This document shows positions 1 through 7,625 of a DNA stretch of 14,160 nucleotides, in pieces. The notes beneath the pieces were generated by a model. The model saw nothing but the letters and a program-made list of their open reading frames with translations, made no database searches and was not told where the DNA came from. Origin of the DNA: CAZISM01 sp964541895. Its GTDB lineage: Bacteria; Zhuqueibacterota; Zhuqueibacteria; Residuimicrobiales; Residuimicrobiaceae. The position numbers and the translations under genes were made by a program. The number at the start of each line of letters is the position of its first letter. Positions within the stretch are counted from its first letter, which is position 1. The stretch spans positions 1 through 14,160 of the forward strand of contig CAZISM010000132.1 in the NCBI GenBank assembly GCA_964541895.1, read 5' to 3'.

Positions 1-605
1 AGGTGTTGACGGCGCTTGATCGTCTGGGTTTGACAGAGAATACGGCGGTCATTTTTATGTCTGACAACGGCGGTCTAGCCAGTGCAGAGGGTTCGCCCAC
101 CAGCAATGCGCCATTGCGAGCCGGCAAAGGGTGGTTGTACGAAGGCGGCATACGCGAACCGATGATTATGCGGTGGCCGGGTGTTACCCGGCCAGGAAGC
201 CTTTGTTCGGTGCCGGTCATCAGCACCGATTTTTATCCAACCATGCTGGACATGGCTGATTTGCCGCTCAAGCCGGAACAGCATATGGATGGCCGGAGTA
301 TGATGCCATTGCTGAAGGGAAGCCAACAGCCACTGCACGATGCCCTTTATTGGCACTATCCGCATTATGGTAACCAGGGCGGCTCTCCCGGCTCGGTCAT
401 ACGAGAAGGTGACTATAAATTAATACTGTTTTATGAAGACCAGCATGTGGAACTATATGACTTGAGCAGGGATATAGGCGAGTCGCACAACCTGGCTCAT
501 GAACAACCGGCCAAGGCCGCCGCGCTATTGCACAAACTCGAACACTGGATTGACGAGGTGGGTGCAAAACGGCCAACTTGCAATCCGGATGCACAAAAAG
601 GTTGA
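1..605 (+). CDS. Sulfatase (arylsulfatase A-like), C-terminal part, cut by window edge
   Basis: About 200 C-terminal residues of a sulfatase of the alkaline-phosphatase fold, which hydrolyses sulfate esters. The reading frame is open from the left edge (codons start at base 3), so the true start and the catalytic formylglycine motif lie outside the window. Visible family marks are the metal-site DNG motif near residue 21 (MSDNGGL), the conserved KGWLYEGGIREP segment that shapes the sulfate pocket, the DFYPTMLDMA helix, and the late strand REGDYKLILF followed by ELYDL, typical of the C-terminal subdomain of arylsulfatase A-like enzymes. The stop at 603-605 is four bases before the start of the next sulfatase, so the two are probably co-translated. 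The two sulfatases differ clearly in this region, so they are not a recent duplication and may act on different sulfate positions. The substrate cannot be told. Family call is confident. Confidence 0.93.
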   Translation, partial: VLTALDRLGLTENTAVIFMSDNGGLASAEGSPTSNAPLRAGKGWLYEGGIREPMIMRWPGVTRPGSLCSVPVISTDFYPTMLDMADLPLKPEQHMDGRSMMPLLKGSQQPLHDALYWHYPHYGNQGGSPGSVIREGDYKLILFYEDQHVELYDLSRDIGESHNLAHEQPAKAAALLHKLEHWIDEVGAKRPTCNPDAQKG

Positions 606-609
606 GATC

Positions 610-2040
610 ATGCAGGAAAATCGCCGTACGTTTCTGAAAAAAGCCGGAGTGGCCGGCGTTGCCGCATGCAGCGGGTCTCTGCTGCAACGCTGCGGCAGAG
701 GAAAGAAAAAGCCCAACATTATTCTGATTTTAGGAGATGATGTCTCTGCCAAGGAATTCAGCTGTTACGGCGGCAGCGGCATCGACACGCCCACCATCGA
801 CCGCCTCGCTGCAGAGGGGGTGATGTTCAGGACCGCCTGGGCCACGCCGCTATGCGGGCCCTCCCGTGCGTGCTTGTATACCGGGCGCTATGCCTGGCGG
901 CAGAAATTTTACGATAATGCCGTCTTGCCCGCTTATCCGCTCTGGGAAAAGAATCTGCTTATGGGACAGGTGATGAAAAGCGCGGGATACGCCACCGCAA
1001 AATTCGGTAAAATCCATTTCGGCGGCGATCCACATAAAAATTATGGCTATGATGAATACTGCATCGCACAGTATTGGGAAGGATACGACGGGCCCTGGCA
1101 AGAGCTCAATCAGCCCAAGCAGGGTATGTATGCGATTCAATGGTACTGGCATCCGGGTCTGGTGGCTAATGGCAAGGGCGTTCCCACCGGACCCAACGAT
1201 TTTGGCCCTGATATGGAGGTCGAGCGGCTGAACGATTTTGTCAAACGGCACCGCAAACAGCCTTTTTTCGCGTATTATCCGACCAATCTTCCGCACATGT
1301 TTCACAGCAAAGCGGATCGCTGGAAATATACCGATGTGCCGGAACTGGACAGCAACGGCAAACGAACCGGAGGCAGAATCAAGGGCAGTTTGAAAGCCGA
1401 TTTGGAATATCTCGATCGACTGGTTGGACGGATCATTAAAAATTTGGAGGACCTGGGCATTCGGGATAACACCATTATTATTTTTTGTGGAGATAATGGT
1501 ACGGCCGGCTATGGAAAGAACCGGCTGGAAGATGAACGCGCTCTTCATGTCCCTTTTATCGTGAATGCACCGGGACTGGTGCAAAAAATCGGGCCCTGCG
1601 ATGAACTGGTGGATTTCTCCGACGTATTGCCGACCTTGACCGAGTTGGCCGGAGCAAAATTTCCAGATGGCTATGCGGTGGATGGCCATAGTTTTGCGCC
1701 TTTGCTGTTAGGCCGTCCGTTCCAGCCGCGGGAGTGGATTTTCTCGCAGCTGCATCGGGCCCGATGGCTGCGCGACACGCGTTGGCTGCTGGACGGCTAT
1801 GGCAGATTCTGGGATTGCGGACAAAACCGCGATGAGACCAAGGGCTATCTGGATGTCACTCTCTCCGAATCTGCTGAAGTGATTGCCGCACGCAAGCGGT
1901 TCGAAAAAATTCTCGACACCATTCCCAAACCGGATCTTGACGATCCGGACACCAAAGCAAGCTGGCAAAGATTCCTGGCTGATCCCAATAATCCTGCCGC
2001 GAAATTGCAGGTCTATCGTCCGCCTTATTTGGATGAATAA
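610..2040 (+). CDS. Sulfatase (S1 family, Cys-type), Tat-exported
   Basis: A complete 476-residue sulfatase. I chose ATG 610 because an AAAAGG ribosome site ends 8 bases before it, it lies 4 bases after the previous stop, and it gives an N-terminus with a twin-arginine signal (NRRTFLKKAG, then a short hydrophobic stretch). An in-frame ATG at 499 would put a long tail inside the previous gene. Visible active-site elements are GDD (residues 42-44, metal), the CGPSR...LYTGR motif with Cys82 as the residue converted to formylglycine and Arg86, GKIH (Lys134, His136), His229 in NLPHM, and GDN (Asp295, Asn296, metal). It therefore needs a formylglycine-generating enzyme, which is not in the window. 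The usual KG..EGG.R segment is replaced by KNRLEDERALHVP, as in some sulfatase subfamilies. The substrate is unknown; the context suggests a sulfated polysaccharide. The Cys in LLQRC near residue 28 is not a good lipobox. Confidence 0.95.
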   Translation: MQENRRTFLKKAGVAGVAACSGSLLQRCGRGKKKPNIILILGDDVSAKEFSCYGGSGIDTPTIDRLAAEGVMFRTAWATPLCGPSRACLYTGRYAWRQKFYDNAVLPAYPLWEKNLLMGQVMKSAGYATAKFGKIHFGGDPHKNYGYDEYCIAQYWEGYDGPWQELNQPKQGMYAIQWYWHPGLVANGKGVPTGPNDFGPDMEVERLNDFVKRHRKQPFFAYYPTNLPHMFHSKADRWKYTDVPELDSNGKRTGGRIKGSLKADLEYLDRLVGRIIKNLEDLGIRDNTIIIFCGDNGTAGYGKNRLEDERALHVPFIVNAPGLVQKIGPCDELVDFSDVLPTLTELAGAKFPDGYAVDGHSFAPLLLGRPFQPREWIFSQLHRARWLRDTRWLLDGYGRFWDCGQNRDETKGYLDVTLSESAEVIAARKRFEKILDTIPKPDLDDPDTKASWQRFLADPNNPAAKLQVYRPPYLDE

Positions 2041-2637
2041 TCTGATCATCAGAGGTGCGATGAAATCGGCGTTGAACGGAGAAAAGGTTGTACTCCTCCT
2101 CGGCATGTTCTGCACGGGGGTGACGTGTCGTGCACCACAGACGCTGGTCATATATCCGGCCCCCCAGGAGAGTGCGCCATCCGTAACGTATCGTTCGAGA
2201 ATTGCGAGATCATTCATTTCGTGCAGCGCGCCATAGATATTCAGAACGGAGATCGTGCGTTGGTCAGCGACATTCGTTTTGAAAGCATAAACGTCGAACA
2301 CGCTTTGATCGAGGGAATTGAGCGGGAGGATATACCCCAACCAGAGCTATGCCCCCCGATCATCCCGACAAGGCAGGCATGCTCTTGGAGCTGTTCAATG
2401 ACCCCAATCCGCACAGCCAGGACAAGGGACGGGGAAGAATCGAACACGTCGTTTTTAACGATATTAATGTGTCAGGCGATTTGCGAGTTCATGGACGCTT
2501 CGCCGGATGGGATGAGCGGCACACGGTAACGGGATGTAACCATCGAAACGCTGCGCATCAAGGACCAGCTGATACTGGATTTAAAAGAGGCAAATAGCTC
2601 GATTAATTCGTTCACGCATAATATTGTTTTTAAATAA
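2041..2637 (+). pseudogene. 3' remnant of a right-handed beta-helix (GH28/pectinase-like) gene with three frameshifts
   Basis: Coding remains are spread over three frames that join into one sensible protein tail. Frame of base 2042 gives NNLIIRGAMKSALNGEKVVLL. After the G5 run at 2116-2120 the sense moves to the frame of base 2125: GDVSCTTDAGH, then AIRNVSFENCEI and DIRFESINVEHA. After the C6 run at 2352-2357 it moves again: PDHPDKAGMLLELFNDPNP, then RIEHVVFNDINVSG. A surplus A at 2528/2529 returns it to DVTIETLRIKDQLI, ending at TAA 2635-2637. The repeated I-R-N-V-x-F-x-N pattern is that of right-handed parallel beta-helix glycosidases. The proline-rich turn followed by AGMLLELF recalls the C-terminal end of GH28-like proteins as I remember them. 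The catalytic first part of the gene is missing. Fixing the three single-base indels would give about 198 open codons with no convincing start, so this is a truncated gene and not only a sequencing problem. Exact family is uncertain. Confidence 0.78.
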
Positions 2638-2654
2638 AGTTTTGTGAGATCCGT

Positions 2655-5600
2655 ATGAAATTTGCCGGCCTGACCTTTCTGCTTATCCTGCATATCATTA
2701 TTCCCGACGTGGCTATGCCATGTGATGTTGGGGACCGAGCCGTCCCCCATGCATCCACCCGATACAGCGCCGAAAACGGCGCAATCATCGGAGGTGATGT
2801 GCGGCTGTTTAACAACCGACCTCTCTACTGCAATAATACTGATGCTTTTATTCTCACCGGCGATAAGCCGTTAATTCGGTTGGTGCACTCTCCCTTTATG
2901 TATGGCGCTTTCATGCTGGCTGTCTCACATCAGGGCAAGCTTAAATGGCTCAAGGATTGCACCGGCATCCGCATGGAATATCGTGGCAATATGACCACCT
3001 GGATCCTGACCGATTCCCTGTCCGGCTTTCCTGTGATCCGGCTGTCGGTGGTACCCCTGTCGGGTGAAATTGGCATGGCGATTCGCGCAGAGATAGAAAA
3101 GATGCAACCTCAGGACCGACTGCTTTGGTTCTATGGAGGGATTGAATATCATAAGGAAGAATCGCTTTCGTGGAAACTCGACATCAACGGCCATCCCGAG
3201 CTGGGTTATTGGGACTGGACGGCTGCTTCGGCCAAAGACAACCGCCTGGAGATTAATCAGGGAAACGCTATCATCATGTTGTCGACAGACAACGGAAATA
3301 AATCGAACGTGCAGGCTGCTGTGGAGGTGGCCTATCCGGTTGAAGGCCAAATCGGTGTAATCGAGGCGGCCAATCTGGAAGCGATGCAAAGGGTGAAGGC
3401 TGAATTTCCCGGCGCTTTGCCTGTTCTGTCGGGGATCATTCAAGCTAACGGGGCGCGCCAGGATCTGTATTGGAACATAAAGCCGGTGGATCCTGAAAAA
3501 AAGAATTCCGGCCGCATGGCACCGCAAACAGCATGGCTGCGGGGGAGGCAGCGTGTTGAGGATCTGGCCAGCAGAATTGTTGTCCAGACACCGGATGCCA
3601 AACTAAATGCGCTGGCTTCCGCGTCTGTTGCGGTGATCGACGCCTTATGGTACGATCCTGTCTATGTGCATGGCGCCATGTTATGGAACATACCTTTTCC
3701 CGGATGGAGAACGCTCTATGGAGGTGCGATGTACGGTTGGCATGACCGGGTTAAGAAAGAAGCTCAATATTATCTCGCTTCTCAAATTAAAAATTCCACA
3801 AAGCAGCATGCTAAAGCGGATTCTTCTTTGCTGCTGACCCTGCAGCATCAGGATTCACGTTTTTACGGCAACGGACGCATCGAGAAAGACCAGATGTTTT
3901 ATAATTTTCAGTCACAGTTTTTTGATCAGCTGATTACCGCATGGAGATGCACCGGAGACAGGGAACTGGAGCAATTGTTGCAGCCTGCTCTGGAACTGCA
4001 TCTGCAATGGCAGGAGGAGTGCTTCGATCCGGATGGCGACGGCATTTATGAGAGCTATATCAATGGCTGGCCCACGGATTCGCAGTGGTACCATGGCGGC
4101 GGCACTGCCGAAGAAACCTCATACGCCTACCGCGGCCATCGGGCGGCGCAAGAGATGGCAAGCCGCAAAGGTGACCTGGCGCTGGCCGCCGAGCACGCCA
4201 AAAAGATGGATAAGATCAGACAAGGCTTTTTCTCAAAATTGTGGATCGATAAAAAAGGTTATTCGGGAGCTTATCGGGAGCAGGGCGGCTATGGGCGACT
4301 GCATGAAGATCCCTGGCTCTATAGTATTTTCCTGCCCATTGACGCAGGGCTGGTGAGCCGGGAGCAGGCTGTTGGTTCATTGTACTATACGCAAGCCGCT
4401 CTGCAAAATGATCGTATGCCGGCAGGCGGCCGACGGGTTTGGACCTCCAACTGGGTGCCGGGCATATGGTCGGTGCGGGAGCTGTATCCCGGTGATAATT
4501 ATCACCTGGCCCTGGCCTATTTTTTATCCGGCATGGGTGATGACGGGTGGGATATCCTGAAAGGGACCTTTTATGAAAGTGCATTCAACAGCTCGGTGCC
4601 CGGCGATCTGGGGACAAAAAATGGCGGCACAGATTTTAATGATTGTGCCGGTATGTTCACCCGGGTTTTGGTGGAAGGGCTCTTCGGCTACCGCCCGGAT
4701 TATCCGGATAACCGGGTAACCCTTTCGCCGCAGTTGCCGAGCGAGTGGGAGAGCGCCTCCATCCGTACGCCGGATTTTGCCTTTCGATATCTGTTCGAGC
4801 CCAAGAGAATCACGGCTAACATTCACCTTAATAAACGCGCCTCTACTGATTTTTACTTGCCGGTGCGGGTAACCGGAATTCGCAAGGTGCTGGTCAACGG
4901 TCAACCTTGGCGGTGGGAGTTATTGCCAGGATTGGGAAGCAGCGTGTTGCATCTTCAAGTGCCGGCAGGAACGGATGCTGATATTAAAGTATATCCGGTC
5001 GATATGATACAGTCTTTTGATCCGATCCGGGTGGAAAAAAATACGAATGACCCGTTTCCGCTCACGTTTGTGGAAGCGCGCATCACCAGCGTAACCGACC
5101 TGCAAAAGGTCCTGACCCGCAGCGTGATCGAGGATGGAAGGTTGTCTGGTATCGTGTCAAACAATACCGGAGATCATACCCTGTTGGTGGACGTAGTGGT
5201 GGAAAAAGCGCCGCAGACGCGGATTGTGTATATGAATGTCACTGATCCGGGCGTCGTGAAAAAAGAAGCTGAAAAGACCCTGTCGCAAGTTCCTCTTGGC
5301 GCCGACTGGGAATGCCTGAATATTAGTGATTTTTTCAATGCCGATGTCAGAACCATCTTTCAGCAAAAGTACCTGTCCCCCCGCCCGAATACGGTATCGG
5401 TACGTATCGGCAGCGACGGCTATTCACCCTGGACCTTTCTTTTCTGGAAACAGTCGCCTCCGGTTATCAGGCTGGATTCCATTCCCTTTCTGCTCAAGAA
5501 CCGCCATCAATTGATGACCACACACAAGGTGCCTTTTTACTGGAATGATGATACAAAGAATATAGCTTTTACCTCTCTATGGGACAATTGGCCCGACAGT

Positions 5601-6005
5601 ATTACAGCGCCGGTAAATCGCCAGGGAGAAGCCGTGTGGTTGTTGATTTGCGGCTCGACCAATCCCATGCAGTGCCATATCGCCAACGCCCATCTATTGC
5701 TGAACTATGCAGACGGCAGTACGGATACGCTGGCGCTGGTGCCGCCGCTGAACTATTGGAACCTGACGCCGATCGATATCAGAGCCGGCACCGCGGGTCA
5801 GCTGAGCAGGGGTGATTATACTCATGACCTGGACCGTTTTTGCGTGCCCAAACCCTGGCCTGCAACCGTGCCGTTGGGTGAAAATTGCCGGGCCATGCTG
5901 CTGAATCGCCGGCTGAAGCCTGGCATCGAGCTGCAAACCGTCACGCTGCAGGCGCTGTCGCAAGAAGTGGTAGTTGGCTTGATGGGCATCAGTATCCAAA
6001 AATAG
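2655..6005 (+). CDS. Secreted DUF4450-type protein, putative glycoside hydrolase with (alpha/alpha)6 core
   Basis: A 1116-residue exported protein that I recognise as DUF4450-like, a family common in polysaccharide-utilisation clusters; 1100-1200 residues is usual. A Sec signal covers residues 1-20 (cleavage near VA/M). Residues about 30-300 form a beta-sandwich-like domain beginning with ENGAIIGGDVRLFNNRPLY. Residues about 315-690 look like a helical toroid carrying conserved-looking stretches, WYHGGGTAEETSYAYRGH near 480, NWVPGIWSVRELYPGDNYH near 599 and GTDFNDCAG near 658; acidic residues there are candidate catalytic groups. Residues 690-780 are a beta domain of the kind that follows GH toroids. 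The last 150 residues hold NYADGSTDTLALV, NYWNLTPIDI and a terminal LSQEVVVGLMGISIQ, the feature that most persuaded me of the family. Its reaction is not known to me. It sits between two gene remnants, yet its own frame is fully intact, which argues that it is still used. The ribosome site before ATG 2655 is weak. Confidence 0.82.
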   Translation: MKFAGLTFLLILHIIIPDVAMPCDVGDRAVPHASTRYSAENGAIIGGDVRLFNNRPLYCNNTDAFILTGDKPLIRLVHSPFMYGAFMLAVSHQGKLKWLKDCTGIRMEYRGNMTTWILTDSLSGFPVIRLSVVPLSGEIGMAIRAEIEKMQPQDRLLWFYGGIEYHKEESLSWKLDINGHPELGYWDWTAASAKDNRLEINQGNAIIMLSTDNGNKSNVQAAVEVAYPVEGQIGVIEAANLEAMQRVKAEFPGALPVLSGIIQANGARQDLYWNIKPVDPEKKNSGRMAPQTAWLRGRQRVEDLASRIVVQTPDAKLNALASASVAVIDALWYDPVYVHGAMLWNIPFPGWRTLYGGAMYGWHDRVKKEAQYYLASQIKNSTKQHAKADSSLLLTLQHQDSRFYGNGRIEKDQMFYNFQSQFFDQLITAWRCTGDRELEQLLQPALELHLQWQEECFDPDGDGIYESYINGWPTDSQWYHGGGTAEETSYAYRGHRAAQEMASRKGDLALAAEHAKKMDKIRQGFFSKLWIDKKGYSGAYREQGGYGRLHEDPWLYSIFLPIDAGLVSREQAVGSLYYTQAALQNDRMPAGGRRVWTSNWVPGIWSVRELYPGDNYHLALAYFLSGMGDDGWDILKGTFYESAFNSSVPGDLGTKNGGTDFNDCAGMFTRVLVEGLFGYRPDYPDNRVTLSPQLPSEWESASIRTPDFAFRYLFEPKRITANIHLNKRASTDFYLPVRVTGIRKVLVNGQPWRWELLPGLGSSVLHLQVPAGTDADIKVYPVDMIQSFDPIRVEKNTNDPFPLTFVEARITSVTDLQKVLTRSVIEDGRLSGIVSNNTGDHTLLVDVVVEKAPQTRIVYMNVTDPGVVKKEAEKTLSQVPLGADWECLNISDFFNADVRTIFQQKYLSPRPNTVSVRIGSDGYSPWTFLFWKQSPPVIRLDSIPFLLKNRHQLMTTHKVPFYWNDDTKNIAFTSLWDNWPDSITAPVNRQGEAVWLLICGSTNPMQCHIANAHLLLNYADGSTDTLALVPPLNYWNLTPIDIRAGTAGQLSRGDYTHDLDRFCVPKPWPATVPLGENCRAMLLNRRLKPGIELQTVTLQALSQEVVVGLMGISIQK

Positions 6006-6423
6006 CCGAAAGCCTGTCATCGGTCCGGATCGGTCTTGGTATCTTTTATATCCGGATTTGCCCCTGGTCAGGAAAAGAGTCAGCTTTATAAATGCAGGAG
6101 CAGCGGCTATCGCAGTCGAGAGTCTGGATATTGAGAACCTGACAGTGATCGGCAACAAAGTGCATACCTGGCTGCGGGATATGATCTGGTGGCGTTCTCC
6201 TGTGAGCCCGGCTACCTCTCTGGTGATCGGCAATCAGTCGATCAATGATCCCGGCGCTGAATTATCGCTGATGTCGCTGGCCGGCAGCCTGCCGATTATG
6301 CTCGGCGATCCGAGGAAAATTTCTGCGGAACTATCCGGACAGGATCTTTCCCGGAAGGGTTTTCAGGTTGTCTTGAATAAGGAATATGACGGTTGTTTAT
6401 TTGAAATTCAACGCCGGCCATGA
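6006..6423 (+). pseudogene. Start-less remnant of a glycosidase-like gene (possibly alpha-galactosidase-like)
   Basis: An open frame runs from just after the previous stop to TGA 6421-6423 with protein-like content but no credible start: ATG 6058? is not present as such in this frame's meaningful N-terminus, and no ribosome site precedes any start candidate. The sense begins at RKPVIGPDRSWYLLYPDLP, continues as RKRVSFINAG and SLDIENLTVIGN, resembling the N-terminal beta-sandwich of melibiase-like enzymes, then passes abruptly to RDMIWWRSPVSPATSLVIGN and LSLMSLAGSLPIMLGDPRKI, which resembles the end of a TIM-barrel domain, and ends with FQVVLNKEYDGCLFEI. The catalytic barrel that would lie between them is absent, so I infer both a 5' loss and at least one in-frame internal deletion. 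About 139 codons remain of a protein that was probably several hundred residues long. The family is a guess from general resemblance. A small functional protein starting inside is possible but unlikely. Confidence 0.58.
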
Positions 6424-6466
6424 CCGGAACTGATGGCGCTGTCCGACCGAATCACCGAGGTAAAAT

Positions 6467-7504
6467 ATGGAAACCACCCATGTCGCACTTGGTATGACGC
6501 TAAGTTTGGTGTCGGGTATTTTTCTCGGCTCTTTTGCCGTGCCCATGAAAAAAGTAAAAAGTTGGCAATGGGAGAACACCTGGATCATGTACTCGTTATG
6601 GGGGACCGTTCTTCTCCCCGTTTTGTTCGCCCTGTTTACGGTTCCTGACCTCTGGCACGTCTACGCCAATGTCTCTCCAGCAACCTTGCTGATCGTATTC
6701 GGATTTGGTGCGGGCTGGGGATTCGGTAATGTCGGTTTTGGCCTGGGGATAAAGATGGTAGGTCTTGCTCTGGGGACCGCCATCATCTTGGGCTTGAACA
6801 ACGCTGTTGGATCGATACTGCCCTTGATCATTTACCACCCGGAAGAATTGGACACCCCGGCCGGTATGGCCATCATCGCCGGTGTGGCGGTCATGATTGT
6901 CGGCATTCTCATTTGCGCGCGCGCCGGCACCTTGCGGGAAAAAGCGCAGCAGACCAGCAAATCGGCAGCGAGTGGAACGGATAAGAACCTCATGATCAAA
7001 GGTTTGATCCTCTGTTTCGTGACCGGCATTGTCGGCTCAAGTTTCAATTTCGCGCTGATTGAAGGCAAGCCTTTGGAACAGCAGGCGATGCTGCAGGGCG
7101 CCACCCAGCTCAACGCCGCCAATGCAACCTGGTGCATTTCTCTATTCGGCGGTTTTGTCATTACGCTGGTGTATGTGATCTATTTGTTCGCAACCAACAA
7201 GAGTTTTGCGCTTTTTGCCAATCGTAATTCCGGCGTCAACTGGCTGCTGACATTTCTAATGGGAGGAATGTGGTTTGGCGGCGTGGCCCTTTACGGCATG
7301 GCGGTGATGAACTTGGGAAAAATCGGCGTTTCCATGGGATGGCCGGTGATTCAGAGCATGGCCGTGGCCAGCGGCAATGTGCTGGGCATCGTCACCGGCG
7401 AGTGGAAGAGCTCGGGCAAACGACCGCTGCAAATCATGATCATTGGGCTGCTCTTTCTTTTTACCGGCATCGCGGTCATCGGCTGGTCCAGCACCTTGAA
7501 GTAG
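6467..7504 (+). CDS. rhaT: RhaT-family L-rhamnose (deoxyhexose)/H+ symporter
   Basis: An inner-membrane sugar transporter of 345 residues, almost exactly the length of Escherichia coli RhaT (344). It aligns by eye along the N-terminal half: FAVPMKKVKSWQWENTW here against the KKVKKWSWETMW segment of RhaT, then FGAGWGFGNVGFGLGIKMVG against the WGIGNINYGLTMRYLG segment, and the ICARAGTLREK loop after the fifth segment. About ten hydrophobic segments are seen, near residues 7-27, 39-60, 72-92, 98-122, 132-150, 176-198, 220-242, 258-280, 288-308 and 320-341, with a charged loop at 151-175. The family imports L-rhamnose with a proton; L-fucose or another deoxyhexose is possible in a homologue, so the symbol states family and not proven substrate. 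GAGG at 6457-6460 lies six bases before the start. It is the last gene before a strong terminator and would import monosaccharide released by the exported enzymes around it. Confidence 0.87.
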   Translation: METTHVALGMTLSLVSGIFLGSFAVPMKKVKSWQWENTWIMYSLWGTVLLPVLFALFTVPDLWHVYANVSPATLLIVFGFGAGWGFGNVGFGLGIKMVGLALGTAIILGLNNAVGSILPLIIYHPEELDTPAGMAIIAGVAVMIVGILICARAGTLREKAQQTSKSAASGTDKNLMIKGLILCFVTGIVGSSFNFALIEGKPLEQQAMLQGATQLNAANATWCISLFGGFVITLVYVIYLFATNKSFALFANRNSGVNWLLTFLMGGMWFGGVALYGMAVMNLGKIGVSMGWPVIQSMAVASGNVLGIVTGEWKSSGKRPLQIMIIGLLFLFTGIAVIGWSSTLK

Positions 7505-7514
7505 CCGAGTTGTT

Positions 7515-7561
7515 AACCCCGGGCCGCGTCAGCGCCATCCCGGGGGTTCAGCTTTTTTTTT
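7515..7561 (+). terminator. Rho-independent terminator after the rhaT-like gene
   Basis: The arm AACCCCGGG (7515-7523) pairs with CCC-G-GGGGTT (7539-7548), leaving one bulged G at 7542. A small inner stem GCG/CGC (7526-7528 with 7533-7535, loop TCAG) tops the loop. Two bases after it, with GC, comes a run of nine T (7553-7561). It begins 11 bases after the rhaT-like stop and divides the window into two transcription units. It is the only clear intrinsic terminator I found. Confidence 0.9.
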
Positions 7562-7612
7562 AGAAATTCTAATTTGTGAAAAATTTCCACGGATCGGGAA
7601 ACTTGGACTGAT

Positions 7613-7616
7613 GAGG
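7613..7616 (+). promoter_or_regulatory. Ribosome binding site that decides the start at 7626
   Basis: GAGG at 7613-7616 stands 9 bases before ATG 7626 and lies inside the alternative start codon region at 7611. Nothing similar precedes ATG 7611. This favours 7626, which also gives a normal signal peptide. In the 50 bases between terminator and this site I see no convincing -35/-10 pair, although a promoter for the right block must lie here or overlap the terminator. Confidence 0.6.
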
Positions 7617-7625
7617 ATACCCCTA

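Noticed and set aside
499..609. Longer in-frame start (ATG 499) for the second sulfatase
   Set aside because: It would overlap the end of the previous sulfatase by over 100 bases and bury the twin-arginine leader; ATG 610 has a ribosome site and correct leader placement.
850..1689. 279-codon open frame on the minus strand
   Set aside because: Lies wholly opposite the sulfatase core; its translation has no recognisable domain and the plus strand has all sulfatase motifs.
2060..2236. Small secreted protein starting at ATG 2060 with a signal-like hydrophobic stretch (KVVLLLGMFCTG)
   Set aside because: An AGAGG lies before it, but the stretch fits better as the beta-helix strand pattern of the remnant, and the frame loses sense after the G5 run.
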